Counted from the first letter of the stretch, positions 52,766 through 63,244 are shown. The stretch: 64,000 bases of DNA from Isoptericola halotolerans (GCF_013149785.1 NZ_JABEZU010000003.1:1-64000), one strand, 5' to 3'. Made by a program: numbers and translations. The notes: a model not told the origin generated them from the sequence alone.

Positions 52766-55700
52766 TCACACGGAGAAGTACTTGCACTCAGGATGATGCA
52801 GCACGAACGCGTCCGTCGACTGCTCCGGGTGCAGCTGCAGCTCGTCGCTCAGCGTCACACCGACACGTTCGGGCCTGAGCAGCTCGACGACCTTCCGGCG
52901 GTCCTCCATGTCGGGGCACGCGGGGTACCCGAGCGACATCCGCGCACCGCGGTACTCCAGCTTGAACATGCCCTCGACGTTCTCCGGGTCCTCGTCGGCG
53001 AACCCGAGCTCGGAGCGCACGCGCGCATGCCAGAACTCGGCCAGCGCCTCGGTGAGCTGCACGGACAGCCCGTGCAGCTCCATGTACTCGCGGTACTTGT
53101 TCGCCTCGAACAGCTTCGCCGTGTACGCGGACACCGGCTCACCCACAGTGGCGAGCTGGATGGGCAGCACGTCGAACTGCCCTGTCTCCTCGACCCACGG
53201 CTTCGGCCGGATGAAGTCGGCCAGGCACAGGTGCCGGTCGCGCTTCTGGCGGGGGAAGGTGAAGCGCAGCCGCTCCGTCCCCGGCTGACCGCCGGAGCCG
53301 CCGTCGGGCGCCCCGATCTCGCCGGACGGCCCCGTCATGCCGGGCCCGTGGTGCGCGACGACGATGTCGTCACCTTCTGACCACACGGGGAAGTACCCGT
53401 ACACCACGGTCGGGTCCATGACCTGGTCCCGGCGGATCGTCGCCAGCCACTCGGCCAGACGTGGACGCCCCTCGGTCTCCACCAGCTCCTCGTACGAGGC
53501 GCCGTCGTCCCCGCGCCCCGGCTTGAGGCCCCACTGGCCCATGAAGGTCGCGCGCTCGTCGAGGAATGCCGCGTAGTCGGCAAGCTGGATGCCCTTGACC
53601 ACGCGGGTGCCCCAGAACGGGGGAGCGGGGACGGGGTTGTCGGCGGCGACGTCGGAGCGCGTCGGCAGGTCCTCCGGCGCGGTCTCGGTGACCTTGACGA
53701 CGTTGTGCCGGCGCTTGCGCAGCGCGGGCAGCCCGACGTCGTCGGGTGAGGCGCCGCGCGCCACCGCGACCAGCGGCTCCATGAGCCGCAGACCCTCGAA
53801 CGCGTCGCGGGCGTAGCGCACGACGCCGGGGAACTGCGACGCGAGGTCGTCCTCGACGAACGTCCGCGTCAGCGCCGCGCCGCCGAGCAGGATCGGCCAC
53901 TTCTTCGCGAGCCCCCGCGACTCCAGCTCCGCGAGGTTCTCCTTCATCACCACGGTCGACTTCACCAGCAGCCCGGACATGCCGATGACGTCGGCGTCGT
54001 GCTCCTCGGCGGCCTCGATCATCGCGGAGATCGGCTGCTTGATGCCGATGTTGATCACGGTGTAGCCGTTGTTGGTCAGGATGATGTCCACGAGGTTCTT
54101 GCCGATGTCGTGCACGTCGCCGCGCACGGTGGCGAGCACGATGACGCCCTTGGACTGCTCCTCGGCCCCTTCGACCTTCTCCATGTGCGGTTCGAGGATC
54201 GCGACGGCAGCCTTCATCACCTCGGCGGACTGCAGCACGAACGGCAGCTGCATCTGCCCGGAACCGAACAGCTCGCCGACCACCTTCATGCCGCCCAGCA
54301 GGTGGGTGTTGACGATGTCGAGCGCCTTCATCCCGTCGGCCAGCGCCGTCTCGAGGTCGCCCTCCAGACCCTTGCGGGCGCCGTCGATGATGCGGCGCTC
54401 CAGCCGCTCGCCCACGGGCAGCGCCTCGAGCTCGGCGGCGCGCTGGTCGCGCAGCGCCGCGGAGTCCACGCCGGAGAACGTCTCCAGCAGGTGGGACAGC
54501 GGGTCGTGCGTGAGGTTGCCCTCGTCGTCGTAGACGCGCCGGTCCCACACGAGGTTGTCCGCGGCCTCCCACTGCTCGTCCGGGATGGCGGTGCGGGGCA
54601 GGATCTTCGCGGCGTGCACGATGGCGGAGTCCAGCCCGGCCTGCACGCAGTGGTGCAGGAACACCGAGTTGAGCACGGTGCGGGCCGCCGGGTTGAGCCC
54701 GAACGACACGTTCGAGACGCCCAGCGTGGTGTGCACCTCGGGGTAGCGGCGGGTGAGCTCGCGGATCGCCTCGATCGTCTCGATGGCGTCGCGGCGCGTC
54801 TCCTCCTGGCCGGTCGCGATGGGGAACGTGAGGGTGTCGACGATGATGTCGTCCACCCGCATGCCCCAGTCGTCCACCAGCGTGTCGATGAGTCGCGAGG
54901 CGATGGCCACCTTGGTCTCGGCGGTGCGGGCCTGGCCCTCCTCGTCGATGGTCAGGGCGATGACGGCGGCCCCGTGCTCCTTGACCGCGGGCATGATCCG
55001 CTGGAACCGGGAGCCCGGCCCGTCGCCGTCCTCGAAGTTCACCGAGTTCACCACCGCGCGCCCACCCACGAGCTCCAGCCCGGCGCGGATCACTTCCGGC
55101 TCCGTGGAGTCGATCACCAGCGGCAGGGTCGACGCCGAGGCCAGCCGGGAGACGACCTCACGGACGTCCTGGACGCCGTCGCGCCCCACGTAGTCGACGC
55201 AGACGTCCAGCAGGTGCGCGCCGTCGCGGGTCTGGGCGCGGGCGATGTCGACGACGTCGTCCCAACGGGACTCCAGCATCGCCTCGCGGAACGCCTTGGA
55301 CCCGTTGGCGTTGGTGCGCTCGCCGATCGCCAGGTACGAGGCGTCCTGGCTCAGGTCGGTGTGCGAGTACAGGGAGGCGACGCCGTTCTCACGCTCCACC
55401 TCGCGCGGGGGCAGCTCGCGCCCGCGCACGGCCTCGACCACCTGGCGCAGGTGCTCCGGCGTCGTGCCGCAGCAGCCGCCCACCATGCCGAGGGAGAACT
55501 CGCTGACGAACTGCGTGTGCGCCGCGGCCAGCTCCTCGGGCGAGAGGGGGTAGACGGCGCCGTCCGGGCCGAGCTCCGGCAGCCCGGCGTTCGGCATGCA
55601 CGTCACCGGCACCTCGGAGTGCCGGGCCAGGTGGCGCAGGTGCTCGCTCATCTGGTCGGGTCCGGTGGCACAGTTCAGGCCGATCGCGTCCACGCCCACG

Positions 55701-56389
55701 GCCTGCAGGGTGGTCAGGGCCGCGCCGATCTCGGAGCCCATGAGCATGGTGCCGGTGGTCTCGACCGTCACCGAGGCGATGACGGGCACCGAGCGGCCGA
55801 CGCCGCCCTCGGCGACCGGACGCATCGCGTCGTGGCACGCCGTGACCGCCGCCTTGGTCTGCAGCAGGTCCTGGCTCGTCTCGACCAGCAGGGCGTCCGC
55901 GCCGCCCTCCAGGAGCCCGGCGGCCTGCTCGGCGAACGTCTCGCGCAGGTTCGCGTACGTGGTGTGACCCAGCGACGGCAGCTTGGTGCCCGGACCCATC
56001 GAGCCCAGCACCCAGCGCGGGTAGTCGGGCGTGGCGAAGGCGTCGGCGCGCTCGCGGGCGATCGCTGCACCGGCGCGGGCCAGCTCGCGGATGCGGTGGT
56101 CGATGCCGTAGTCCGACAGGTTGGACCAGTTCGCACCGAAGGTGTTGCTCTCGATCGCGTCGACGCCGACGGCGAGGAACTCGTCGTGCAGGCTGCCGAT
56201 GAGGTCGGGCCGGGTGACGTTGAGGACCTCGTTGCAGCCCTCGTGCTGCTCGTAGTCGTCCATCGAGGGGTCGGCCGCCTGGATCATCGTGCCCATCGCG
56301 CCGTCGGCCACCACCACGCGGGTGTGCAGCGCCTCCCGCAGGGCGGCGGAGCGGGCGTCGGCAGCGGAGAGATCGAGCGTCGAGGTCAC
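52766..56389 (-). CDS. metH: Cobalamin-dependent methionine synthase
   Basis: 1207 residues. Transfers a methyl group from methyltetrahydrofolate to homocysteine through cobalamin. Order: homocysteine domain (VADGAMGTMIQ; zinc Cys in GLNCATGP and GGCCGTTPEHL), pterin domain (YLAIGERTNANGSKAF... LLDVCVDYVGRDG), cobalamin domain with DVHDIGKNLVDIILTNNGY (His ligand) and, at the end, the SAM-binding activation domain (MSLGYPACPDMEDRRKVVELL). GTG 56389 (VTSTLDLSA) is leaderless behind TACTCT (56401-56396). No cobalamin riboswitch fits upstream. An extended open frame on the opposite strand is not a gene. Confidence 0.96.
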   Translation of the reverse strand: MTSTLDLSAADARSAALREALHTRVVVADGAMGTMIQAADPSMDDYEQHEGCNEVLNVTRPDLIGSLHDEFLAVGVDAIESNTFGANWSNLSDYGIDHRIRELARAGAAIARERADAFATPDYPRWVLGSMGPGTKLPSLGHTTYANLRETFAEQAAGLLEGGADALLVETSQDLLQTKAAVTACHDAMRPVAEGGVGRSVPVIASVTVETTGTMLMGSEIGAALTTLQAVGVDAIGLNCATGPDQMSEHLRHLARHSEVPVTCMPNAGLPELGPDGAVYPLSPEELAAAHTQFVSEFSLGMVGGCCGTTPEHLRQVVEAVRGRELPPREVERENGVASLYSHTDLSQDASYLAIGERTNANGSKAFREAMLESRWDDVVDIARAQTRDGAHLLDVCVDYVGRDGVQDVREVVSRLASASTLPLVIDSTEPEVIRAGLELVGGRAVVNSVNFEDGDGPGSRFQRIMPAVKEHGAAVIALTIDEEGQARTAETKVAIASRLIDTLVDDWGMRVDDIIVDTLTFPIATGQEETRRDAIETIEAIRELTRRYPEVHTTLGVSNVSFGLNPAARTVLNSVFLHHCVQAGLDSAIVHAAKILPRTAIPDEQWEAADNLVWDRRVYDDEGNLTHDPLSHLLETFSGVDSAALRDQRAAELEALPVGERLERRIIDGARKGLEGDLETALADGMKALDIVNTHLLGGMKVVGELFGSGQMQLPFVLQSAEVMKAAVAILEPHMEKVEGAEEQSKGVIVLATVRGDVHDIGKNLVDIILTNNGYTVINIGIKQPISAMIEAAEEHDADVIGMSGLLVKSTVVMKENLAELESRGLAKKWPILLGGAALTRTFVEDDLASQFPGVVRYARDAFEGLRLMEPLVAVARGASPDDVGLPALRKRRHNVVKVTETAPEDLPTRSDVAADNPVPAPPFWGTRVVKGIQLADYAAFLDERATFMGQWGLKPGRGDDGASYEELVETEGRPRLAEWLATIRRDQVMDPTVVYGYFPVWSEGDDIVVAHHGPGMTGPSGEIGAPDGGSGGQPGTERLRFTFPRQKRDRHLCLADFIRPKPWVEETGQFDVLPIQLATVGEPVSAYTAKLFEANKYREYMELHGLSVQLTEALAEFWHARVRSELGFADEDPENVEGMFKLEYRGARMSLGYPACPDMEDRRKVVELLRPERVGVTLSDELQLHPEQSTDAFVLHHPECKYFSV

Positions 56390-56458
56390 CGGCCCAGAGT
56401 AGTCGCGACGCCACATATCCCGATGCGGTGACTGCCTCATGAGACCTACCCTCGGGGC

Positions 56459-57583
56459 ATGGCCGCCACGCAGACCTCGACCCATCTCGCCCCGATCGCC
56501 GAACGGGCGGACGCCCCGGCGTCCCTTCCCTCGATCACCGCGGGGGACCTGACCTGGCGGCCCGCGGTCGCCGACGACGCGCCGGCGCTGCTCGACCTGC
56601 GCAACACCATCGCCGAGGCCGACGCCGAGCCGTACCGCGAGACGCTCGAGGAGATCACCGACCTGTTCGACGCCCCGTGGCGCCGCTTCGACACCGACTC
56701 CCTGCTGGGCGTCGACGCCGAGGGCACCCTGCGGGCCTACGGGTTCGTGGAGACCATGCCGGGGGACACCCGCACGGTCCGCGCCTTCCTCTTCGGCGGC
56801 GTGCACCCGGACCGCCGGGGCGAGGGCATCGGCCGTGAGCTGTTCGCGTGGCAGCTCGCCCGCGGACGGCAGGTGCTGGCGGCCTCCGGCAAGGACCTGC
56901 CCGCCCGCCTCGGCGTCTTCGCCGAGGACGACGGCCCGGTCGCCAAGCTGCACCTCTACGAGCGCGCGGGGCTCGCGCCCCGCCGCTTCTACACCGAGAT
57001 GCGACGCGACCTGCGCGACCTGGCGGGCGCCCCGCTGCCCGAGGTCGAGCTCGCGGGCTCGCTGCGCCTCGTGCCGTTCAGCGACGAGTACGACGACGCC
57101 GCGCGCCTGGCGCACAACGACGCGTTCCGCGACCACTGGGGCAGCGAGCCGCAGACCCCCGAGCAGTGGAGCCGAGGACGCACGGCCTTCGTGCCGCAGT
57201 GGTCCTACCTCGTCGTGGACGACGCCCCCGACGTCGAGGCGCTCGTCGCCGACCCGGACACCGACGCCGAGACCGCCGCCGCGCTGCGCGCCGGAGAGCC
57301 GCTGGTCGTGGCCTACGAGATGGCCGCCCGGTTCGACGAGGACTTCGAGGTCAAGGGATACACCTTCGGGTACACCGAGCTGCTCGGGACGCGCCGCGCC
57401 TACCGGGGCCGCAAGGCGGGCCTGGCGGCGCTCGCGGCCGGCATGCGTGCCTTCGCCGCCGACGGCATGGAGTACGCGGGCCTGGACGTCGACACCGCCA
57501 ACCCCTCGGGCGCGCACGGCATGTACGCGGCCCTCGGCTTCGAGGTCACGCACTCCTCGCGGATGCTCTCGATCGAGCTGTAG
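56459..57583 (+). CDS. Tandem GNAT-family acetyltransferase
   Basis: 374 residues with two GNAT domains. The first (about 28-185) has FLFGGVHPDRRGEGIGRELFAWQL (acetyl-CoA loop); the second (about 195-374) has YTELLGTRRAYRGRKAGLAALAAGMRAF and DVDTANPSGAHGMYAALGFE. Acceptor unknown. Leaderless ATG behind TACCCT (56447-56452), back-to-back with metH and sharing its 69-base gap. Confidence 0.9.
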   Translation: MAATQTSTHLAPIAERADAPASLPSITAGDLTWRPAVADDAPALLDLRNTIAEADAEPYRETLEEITDLFDAPWRRFDTDSLLGVDAEGTLRAYGFVETMPGDTRTVRAFLFGGVHPDRRGEGIGRELFAWQLARGRQVLAASGKDLPARLGVFAEDDGPVAKLHLYERAGLAPRRFYTEMRRDLRDLAGAPLPEVELAGSLRLVPFSDEYDDAARLAHNDAFRDHWGSEPQTPEQWSRGRTAFVPQWSYLVVDDAPDVEALVADPDTDAETAAALRAGEPLVVAYEMAARFDEDFEVKGYTFGYTELLGTRRAYRGRKAGLAALAAGMRAFAADGMEYAGLDVDTANPSGAHGMYAALGFEVTHSSRMLSIEL

Positions 57584-57600
57584 GCGCTACGCTCCCACGG

Positions 57601-58287
57601 GTGACTGCCGCCCCTGCCGACCGCCCGTTGCTGAGCTCGCGCGCCGCCCGCGTCGCGGCCGGCGTCCTCGCCGCGCTCGCCGTCGTGCACCTGGTGGCGC
57701 AGCTCCTCGACCTCACTCCGGTGGCCGATGCCACCCAGTGGTTCCTCATGCCGGCGCTCGCGGCCACCCTCTGGTGCACGACGACGTCGCCCCGGTCGCG
57801 CCTGGTGCGCCTGACCCTCGTCGCGCTCGGCTTCTCCTGGGTGGGCGACACCCTGCCCGACGGGTTCTCCGGCGACGCGGCCTACCTGGCGATGGTCGGT
57901 GCGTTCCTCTGCGCCCAGGTGATGTACGTGGTGGCGTTCTGGCCCCACCGGCGCGAGTCGGTGCTGGTGCGTCACCCGGCGGCCTCCGCGGTGTACGTGT
58001 TCCTGGCCGTCATGCTGGTGGCCACGTCGCTGCCGGGCGCGCCCGGCGTGCTGGGGGTCGCCGTCGTCGTCTACGCGGTGTGCCTGACCTCCATGGCGGT
58101 GCTGGCCACGGGCGTGCACGGGCTCGCCGCGATCGGCGGCCTGCTGTTCCTCTTCTCCGACGCGATGATCGCGCTCGGCCTGTTCGCCGACGCCGTGCCG
58201 CCCCTGTCCGAGTTCTGGATCATGGCGTCCTACGTGCTGGGTCAGGTGTTGATCGTCGCCGGGGTGGTGGCGCGTCAGCGCGGCTGA
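57601..58287 (+). CDS. YhhN-family membrane protein (lysoplasmalogenase-like)
   Basis: 228 residues with about eight membrane helices. YhhN features: FSWVGDTLPDGF (Asp of the motif), GAFLCAQVMYVVAFWP, and GGLLFLFSDAMIALGLFA (second Asp). Family members hydrolyse lysoplasmalogens; the bacterial substrate is not clear. GTG 57601 is leaderless behind TACGCT (57588-57593), 17 bases after the GNAT stop. Its end overlaps the convergent GNAT gene by 13 bases. Confidence 0.87.
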   Translation: MTAAPADRPLLSSRAARVAAGVLAALAVVHLVAQLLDLTPVADATQWFLMPALAATLWCTTTSPRSRLVRLTLVALGFSWVGDTLPDGFSGDAAYLAMVGAFLCAQVMYVVAFWPHRRESVLVRHPAASAVYVFLAVMLVATSLPGAPGVLGVAVVVYAVCLTSMAVLATGVHGLAAIGGLLFLFSDAMIALGLFADAVPPLSEFWIMASYVLGQVLIVAGVVARQRG

Positions 58288-58694
58288 GACGTGCGCTGGA
58301 GCCACGCCTCCGGTTCGTCCAGGCCGGTGAACCCGGCGCGCAGGTACACTCCGCGGGCCTCGGGGGCGGCCTTGAGCAGGACCCTCTTGAGGCCGAGGGT
58401 GTCCAGGTCGGCCAGCGCGCCGTCCACGAGCCGCGTGCCGAGCCCTCGCCCACGGTGCGCCGGGTCGACGATCACGTCCGCCAACCAGGCGAAGGTGACG
58501 CCGTCGGTCACCGCGCGGGCGTAGGCGATCTGCTCGCCGGTGGCCGTGTAGATCCCGTAGTTGCGCGAGGCGGCGATCGCGGCGTCCTGGGTGGCTCGGG
58601 TGCGGCCGGCGGCCCAGTAGGCGTGCTCGCTCAGCAGCTGGTGCACGCGGGCGTGGTCGAGGCGGGCCGGGTCGGCAGAGAACTCGTCGGTCAC
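58275..58694 (-). CDS. GNAT-family N-acetyltransferase
   Basis: 139 residues. The acetyl-CoA loop is VIVDPAHRGRGLGTRLVDGAL, followed by GLKRVLLKAAPEARGVYLRAGFTGL. GTG 58694 (VTDEFSADPARL) is chosen; TTGGAT lies 6 nt before it, so it may be leaderless. Acceptor unknown. Small enough to be a single GNAT domain. A candidate 31-residue gene lies just upstream on the same strand. Confidence 0.88.
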   Translation of the reverse strand: MTDEFSADPARLDHARVHQLLSEHAYWAAGRTRATQDAAIAASRNYGIYTATGEQIAYARAVTDGVTFAWLADVIVDPAHRGRGLGTRLVDGALADLDTLGLKRVLLKAAPEARGVYLRAGFTGLDEPEAWLQRTSQPR

Positions 58695-58737
58695 GGGGCG
58701 ATCCAAGCATGCGGGCGCCGGGTGGGGCGCACGGCTC

Positions 58738-58833
58738 TCACGATGCGACGGTCTCCTCGCGGCGGAGGAGCGCGGCGTCCAGGTAGTCGGCGCCGAAGGT
58801 GCTCTTGCGCTGGTCCAGCGTGCCCGGGCGCAT
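58738..58833 (-). CDS. Candidate leaderless small gene, 31 residues
   Basis: ATG 58833 lies 6 nt after TAGCGT (58845-58840), the leaderless pattern common here. The product begins MRPGTLDQRKSTFGADYLDA and ends ALLRREETVAS. It is charged, with no membrane segment. Its stop is 43 bases before the GNAT start. It could be a small protein or a leader peptide that affects GNAT expression. Support rests on the promoter spacing, so translation is unproven. Confidence 0.45.
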   Translation of the reverse strand: MRPGTLDQRKSTFGADYLDAALLRREETVAS

Positions 58834-58883
58834 CTGCTCACGCTACCGGCGTGAGTGTCGGTGGTCACACCTACGCTCGGGGC

Positions 58884-59603
58884 ATGGACATCATCCTGGT
58901 ACCCGGATTCTGGTTGAGCGCGTCTGCCTGGGACGCCGTCACCCCGCCGCTCGTGGCCGCGGGCCACACCGTCCACCCGTTCACGCTGCCGGGGATGGGC
59001 TCGGTCGACGACGACCGGTCCGGCATCACCCTGGAGGACCACGTCGGTGCCGTGGTGGCGGCGGTCGACGCGCTGGACGACGCGCAGGTGGTCCTGGTGG
59101 GACATTCCGGTGGCGCGGCGGTCATCCACATGGTCGCGGATCGCCGTCCCGGGCGGGTCGTCCGCAACGTCTACGTCGACTCGGTGCCGATGGGGCACGG
59201 CAGCGTCATCAACGACGAGCTGCCCGTCGTGGGCGACGAGATCCCGCTGCCCGACTGGTCGGTCTTCGACGAGCCCGACCTGGTGGGCCTCGACGACGAC
59301 CTGCGGGCGCGGTTCCGCGCGGCCGCGGTCCCGACGCCGGCCCGCGTGGCGTCCGATCCCGTCGTCCTGAGCGACGAGCGGCGCTACGAGGTGCCGACCA
59401 CGGTCATCGCCTGCGAGGCGTTCGAGGGCTTCGACAGCCCGAGCTCGATGTACCGGCACTTCATGGGTGCGGGCTCGCCGTACACGGCGGAGCTGGCAGC
59501 GATGCACGACTACGAGATCGTCGACCTGCCCACGGGCCACTGGCCGATGTTCACCCGTCCGGTCGAGCTGGGGGAGGCGATCGCCGCCGCCGTCTCGCGC
59601 TGA
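58884..59603 (+). CDS. Alpha/beta hydrolase
   Basis: 239 residues. IILVPGFWLSASAWDAV (oxyanion region), nucleophile motif VVLVGHSGGAAVIHMV (GHSGG, Ser near residue 75), and the final His in LPTGHWPMFTRP. Substrate unknown; esterase or small-molecule hydrolase. ATG 58884 is leaderless behind TACGCT (58872-58877), back-to-back with the 31-residue candidate. Confidence 0.92.
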   Translation: MDIILVPGFWLSASAWDAVTPPLVAAGHTVHPFTLPGMGSVDDDRSGITLEDHVGAVVAAVDALDDAQVVLVGHSGGAAVIHMVADRRPGRVVRNVYVDSVPMGHGSVINDELPVVGDEIPLPDWSVFDEPDLVGLDDDLRARFRAAAVPTPARVASDPVVLSDERRYEVPTTVIACEAFEGFDSPSSMYRHFMGAGSPYTAELAAMHDYEIVDLPTGHWPMFTRPVELGEAIAAAVSR

Positions 59604-59696
59604 CGGGCGGCTGGCGCCCGCGGACCGATGTGCGGTGGCCAAGGACTCCGAGACTCGCGCCCTGTCTGACCCTCGCCATGTCGAGCCTCGGCGTGG

Positions 59697-62183
59697 TCAG
59701 CCGATCGCCGCCACGGGCCCGGCCAGCGGCGTCCCCGAGCCGTCGCGGCGCGGGCTCTCCTCCGGCAGCTCGGCGGGCTGACCGCCCGAGCCGACGGCCC
59801 GCGCCGGCCCCTCGCCGACCCAGGCCAGGACGAGGGAGTCCTCGCCCTTGAGGAAGCGGTGCGCCCGCACGCCGCCCGTGGCCCGGCCCTTGCCGGGGTA
59901 CAGCTCGTAAAGCGTCACCTTGGCCGACGCCGCGCCGGTGCCCGGCAAGGCCCCGGACGCGCCGGCGATCGTCACCACGGTGTACAGGTCACGCGTCGCT
60001 GCTCGCACGACGCCGAAGAACACCACGCGCTGGTCCGCACCGAGGCGGATGCCCGCCATGCCGGCCGCGGACCGACCCTGCGGTCGCACGGCCGAGGCGT
60101 CGAAGTGCAGCAGGTTCGCGTCAGAGGACATGAAGACGAGCTCGTCGTCGTCGGCCGCCGGTGCGGCCCCCACGACGGCGTCGCCGTCCTTGAGCGAGAT
60201 GACGTCCCACACGTCCCCGTTGCGCGGGGCATCGCCCGCGGCGAGTCGCTTGACGACGCCGTTGCGTGTCCCGAGGGCGAGCGTCGGCGCGTCCTCGGCC
60301 AGCGAGACCACGGCCAGCGCTTCCTCGCCCGGGTCCAGCGTCACCATCTCGCGCACCGGCACCCCGCCGGACAGCGACGGCGGGCCGTCCGTGGACGGCA
60401 TGGACGGCAGCTCGAGCACGGAGATCTTGTGCAGCCGACCGGTGGTGGTGACCAGACCGATCTCGGCGCGCGTCGTCGCCGCGACGTCGCTGCGCAGCGC
60501 GTCATGAGCGTGTCGTCGCCCGGCCCGCTCGACCGGGGCGTCCGCGCCCTCTCCCGAGGTGCGCGCGAGCAGACCTGTCGCGGACAGCAGCACCCGGGTG
60601 GGGGCGTCCTTGATCTCCAGGTCGATCGCGGGAGCCTTGCGGCCGCGCGCTGGGGCGGCCGCAGCCGACGACGCCGTCCCCCCGGCGGAGTCCAGCAGCA
60701 CGGTCCGGCGCGGGGTGCCGTAGGTGGCGGCGACCTCGCCCATCTCGTCCGAGACGACGGCGTGCAGCTTCGCCTCGTCGCCGAGGATCTCCTCCAGGGC
60801 CGCGATCTCCTTCTCCAGCTCCGACTTCTCGGTCTCGAGCTCGATGCGGGAGAACTTGGTGAGCCGGCGCAGCTGCAGGTCGAGGATGTACGTGGCCTGC
60901 GGCTCGGACAGGTCGAAGACCGACTGCAGCCGTTCGCGAGCGGTGGCGGCGTCGTCGGAGGTCCGGATGACCTGGATGACCTCGTCGATGTCGAGGATCG
61001 CGACGAGCAGACCCTCTACCAGGTGCAGGCGGTCCTTGCGCTTGGCGAGACGGAAGGTCGAGCGGCGGCGGACCACGTCCACACGGTGGTCGACCCACAC
61101 GCGCAGCAGGTCCAGGAGGCCGAGGGTGCGCGGCTGGCCGTCCACGAGGGAGACGTTGTTGATGCCGAACGAGTCCTCGAGCGGCGTCGTCCGGTAGAGC
61201 TGCTCCAGCACGGCCTCCGGGTCGAACCCGGTCTTGACCTCGATGACCAGCCGCATCCCGTGCGAGCGGTCGGTGAGGTCCTGGACGTTCGTGACGCCCT
61301 GGATCTTCTTGTTCTTCACCCCGTCGGCGATCTTCTCGATCACCTTCTCCGGGCCCACCGTGTACGGCAGCTCGGTGACGACGATGCCCTTGCGGCGCGG
61401 CGTCACGTTCTCGATGCGGGCGGTGGCGCGGGTGCGGAAGGAGCCGCGGCCGGTGCGGTAGGCGTCGCGCACGCCGTCGAGCCCGACGATCTTGCCGCCG
61501 GTGGGCAGGTCCGGGCCGGGGACGTAGCGCATGACGTCCTCGAGGGTGGCGCCGGGGTTCTTCAGCAGGTGCTGACCGGCGGCGACCACCTCGACGAGGT
61601 TGTGCGGCGGCATGTTCGTCGCCATGCCCACCGCGATGCCGGAGGCGCCGTTGACCAGCAGGTTCGGCACGGCCGAGGGCAGCACCTCGGGCTGGGTGAG
61701 CTTGTTGTCGTAGTTCGGGACGAAGTCGACGACGTCCTCGTCCAGGCCGGCGGTCATCGCCATCGACGGGGCCGCGAGGCGGGCCTCGGTGTACCGCGGG
61801 GCGGCCGGGCCGTCGTCGAGCGAGCCGAAGTTGCCGTGGCCGTCCACCAGCGGCAACCGCAGCGAGAAGCTCTGCGCCAGGCGTACGAGCGCGTCGTAGA
61901 TGGCGGTGTCACCGTGCGGGTGCAGCTTGCCCATGACCTCGCCCACCACGCGCGAGGACTTGACGTACGCGCGGTCGGGGCGCAGCCCCATGTCCGACAT
62001 CATGTACAGGATCCGGCGCTGCACGGGCTTGAGCCCGTCGCGCGCGTCGGGGAGCGCCCGCGAGTAGATGACGGAGTACGCGTACTCGAGGAACGACGTC
62101 TCCATCTCCGCGGCGACGTCGATGTCGACGATCTTCTCGTCGAACGGCTCGTCGGCGACGGCTGCGGCCTTCTTGCGCGCCAT
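59697..62183 (-). CDS. parC: Type IIA topoisomerase subunit A (ParC-like)
   Basis: 828 residues. Breaks and rejoins DNA; pairs with ParE (23.4-25.6 kb). Features: [45 protein letters not shown] (QRDR-like), catalytic Tyr131 in [11 protein letters not shown], and [23 protein letters not shown]. The C-terminal beta-pinwheel includes [17 protein letters not shown] and VVFFGVV repeats. ATG 62183 with AGGGAG 9 nt upstream. It is called ParC, not GyrA, because its likely partner is the sigA-linked parE. Confidence 0.9.
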   Translation of the reverse strand: MARKKAAAVADEPFDEKIVDIDVAAEMETSFLEYAYSVIYSRALPDARDGLKPVQRRILYMMSDMGLRPDRAYVKSSRVVGEVMGKLHPHGDTAIYDALVRLAQSFSLRLPLVDGHGNFGSLDDGPAAPRYTEARLAAPSMAMTAGLDEDVVDFVPNYDNKLTQPEVLPSAVPNLLVNGASGIAVGMATNMPPHNLVEVVAAGQHLLKNPGATLEDVMRYVPGPDLPTGGKIVGLDGVRDAYRTGRGSFRTRATARIENVTPRRKGIVVTELPYTVGPEKVIEKIADGVKNKKIQGVTNVQDLTDRSHGMRLVIEVKTGFDPEAVLEQLYRTTPLEDSFGINNVSLVDGQPRTLGLLDLLRVWVDHRVDVVRRRSTFRLAKRKDRLHLVEGLLVAILDIDEVIQVIRTSDDAATARERLQSVFDLSEPQATYILDLQLRRLTKFSRIELETEKSELEKEIAALEEILGDEAKLHAVVSDEMGEVAATYGTPRRTVLLDSAGGTASSAAAAPARGRKAPAIDLEIKDAPTRVLLSATGLLARTSGEGADAPVERAGRRHAHDALRSDVAATTRAEIGLVTTTGRLHKISVLELPSMPSTDGPPSLSGGVPVREMVTLDPGEEALAVVSLAEDAPTLALGTRNGVVKRLAAGDAPRNGDVWDVISLKDGDAVVGAAPAADDDELVFMSSDANLLHFDASAVRPQGRSAAGMAGIRLGADQRVVFFGVVRAATRDLYTVVTIAGASGALPGTGAASAKVTLYELYPGKGRATGGVRAHRFLKGEDSLVLAWVGEGPARAVGSGGQPAELPEESPRRDGSGTPLAGPVAAIG

Positions 62184-62388
62184 GCGGTGCGGCTCCCTGG
62201 ATCGTTCTCGGCTGCGAGGTGGTGCCCGACGGCGGCATATCGGCCCCGTACGGACGTTCGAGGGAAGCGTAGCGCCAGTGCGCGGCAGGGCGGTGCAGAC
62301 GGGCCGATGCGTGCTCGACAGGGCGCCGTCTCGAAGATGGTTCACTTGTTCGAGGAGCATCGCGGCGAGATTGCGGAGGGTAATCCTG

Positions 62389-63150
62389 ATGGCCAACGTT
62401 CTGGTGACGGGTGCGTCCCGGGGGATCGGTCGTGCGATCGCGGTGGCTCTTGCCGGCCGTGGTGACCGGGTCGCTGTCCACTACGGCTCCGACCGGGAGG
62501 CGGCCGAGGAGACGCTCGGACTGCTGGCCGGCGCGGGGCACACGGTGGTGGGCGGGGACCTGGGCCGGCCGGAGGGCGCCGAGAGCATCGTCACGGCGGC
62601 GACAGGGGCGCTCGGGGGAGTCGACGTCCTCGTCAACAACGCGGCGATCGCGCCCAGCGCACGCCGTCATCATCCGATCGAGACCGTGGACTACGCGGAC
62701 TGGCAGCGGATCTGGCGGGAGATGATCGACGTCGACCTCATCGCTGCGGCGAACATGACGTATCTCGTCGCGCGGCAGATCATCGCCCGCGGTACCGGTG
62801 GGACCATCGTGAACATCGGCTCCCGGGGAGCGTTTCGCGGTGAGCCGGAGTTTCCCGCGTACGGAGCGGCCAAGGCCGCGCTGCACGCCTTCGGGCAGTC
62901 GATGGCCGTCGCCCTCGCCCCGCACGACATCGCGGTCGCGTCGGTCGCTCCGGGGTTCGTCAGCTCCGAGAGGCAGGCGGCCAAGCTGGCGAGCCCGACG
63001 GGCGACGCCGTGCGGTCGGAGAGCCCGTTCGGGCGGGTAGGGACGCCGGAAGAGGTCGCGCACGCGGTGCTGTACCTGACCTCCCCGGGGGCGGTCTGGG
63101 CCTCAGGCGCGATTCTCGACCTCAACGGCGCCTCCCACCTGCGCACCTGA
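62389..63150 (+). CDS. Short-chain dehydrogenase/reductase (FabG-like)
   Basis: 253 residues. Nucleotide motif [25 protein letters not shown], active site with Ser in IGSRGAF and [11 protein letters not shown] (YxxxK), C-terminal [15 protein letters not shown]. An NAD(P)-dependent oxidoreductase of unknown substrate. GGAGGG lies 8 nt before the ATG. Divergent from parC. It could in principle supply the missing pentose dehydrogenase step, but nothing here supports that. Confidence 0.9.
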   Translation: MANVLVTGASRGIGRAIAVALAGRGDRVAVHYGSDREAAEETLGLLAGAGHTVVGGDLGRPEGAESIVTAATGALGGVDVLVNNAAIAPSARRHHPIETVDYADWQRIWREMIDVDLIAAANMTYLVARQIIARGTGGTIVNIGSRGAFRGEPEFPAYGAAKAALHAFGQSMAVALAPHDIAVASVAPGFVSSERQAAKLASPTGDAVRSESPFGRVGTPEEVAHAVLYLTSPGAVWASGAILDLNGASHLRT

Positions 63151-63244
63151 GCTCTGGCGCGACGGTTCGACCCGGTGCACCGGCCGATGAGCACCACCTC
63201 GCCGCCCTGGTTTCTGCTCGGGCGACGTCGCTGACACCCCGAGG

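Noticed and set aside
53999-56431. 810-residue open frame opposite metH
   Set aside because: Same cause: GC-rich third positions of metH leave the antisense frame open. No motif is seen and metH is unambiguous.
56390-56458. Cobalamin riboswitch before metH
   Set aside because: Only about 70 bases separate metH from its divergent neighbour, and metH appears leaderless, so there is no room for one.
56390-57553. Long N-terminal extension of MetH
   Set aside because: It lies opposite the GNAT gene and has no match; GTG 56389 has a leaderless promoter and starts at the family N-terminus.
62389-63150. SDR as the missing pentose dehydrogenase
   Set aside because: It is 29 kb from the pentose cluster, has no CGAAACNTT site, and its motifs are general.
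63171-63182. CCGGTGCACCGG palindrome between the SDR and mazF
   Set aside because: Twelve bases in GC-rich DNA is expected by chance, and it lies between convergent genes.
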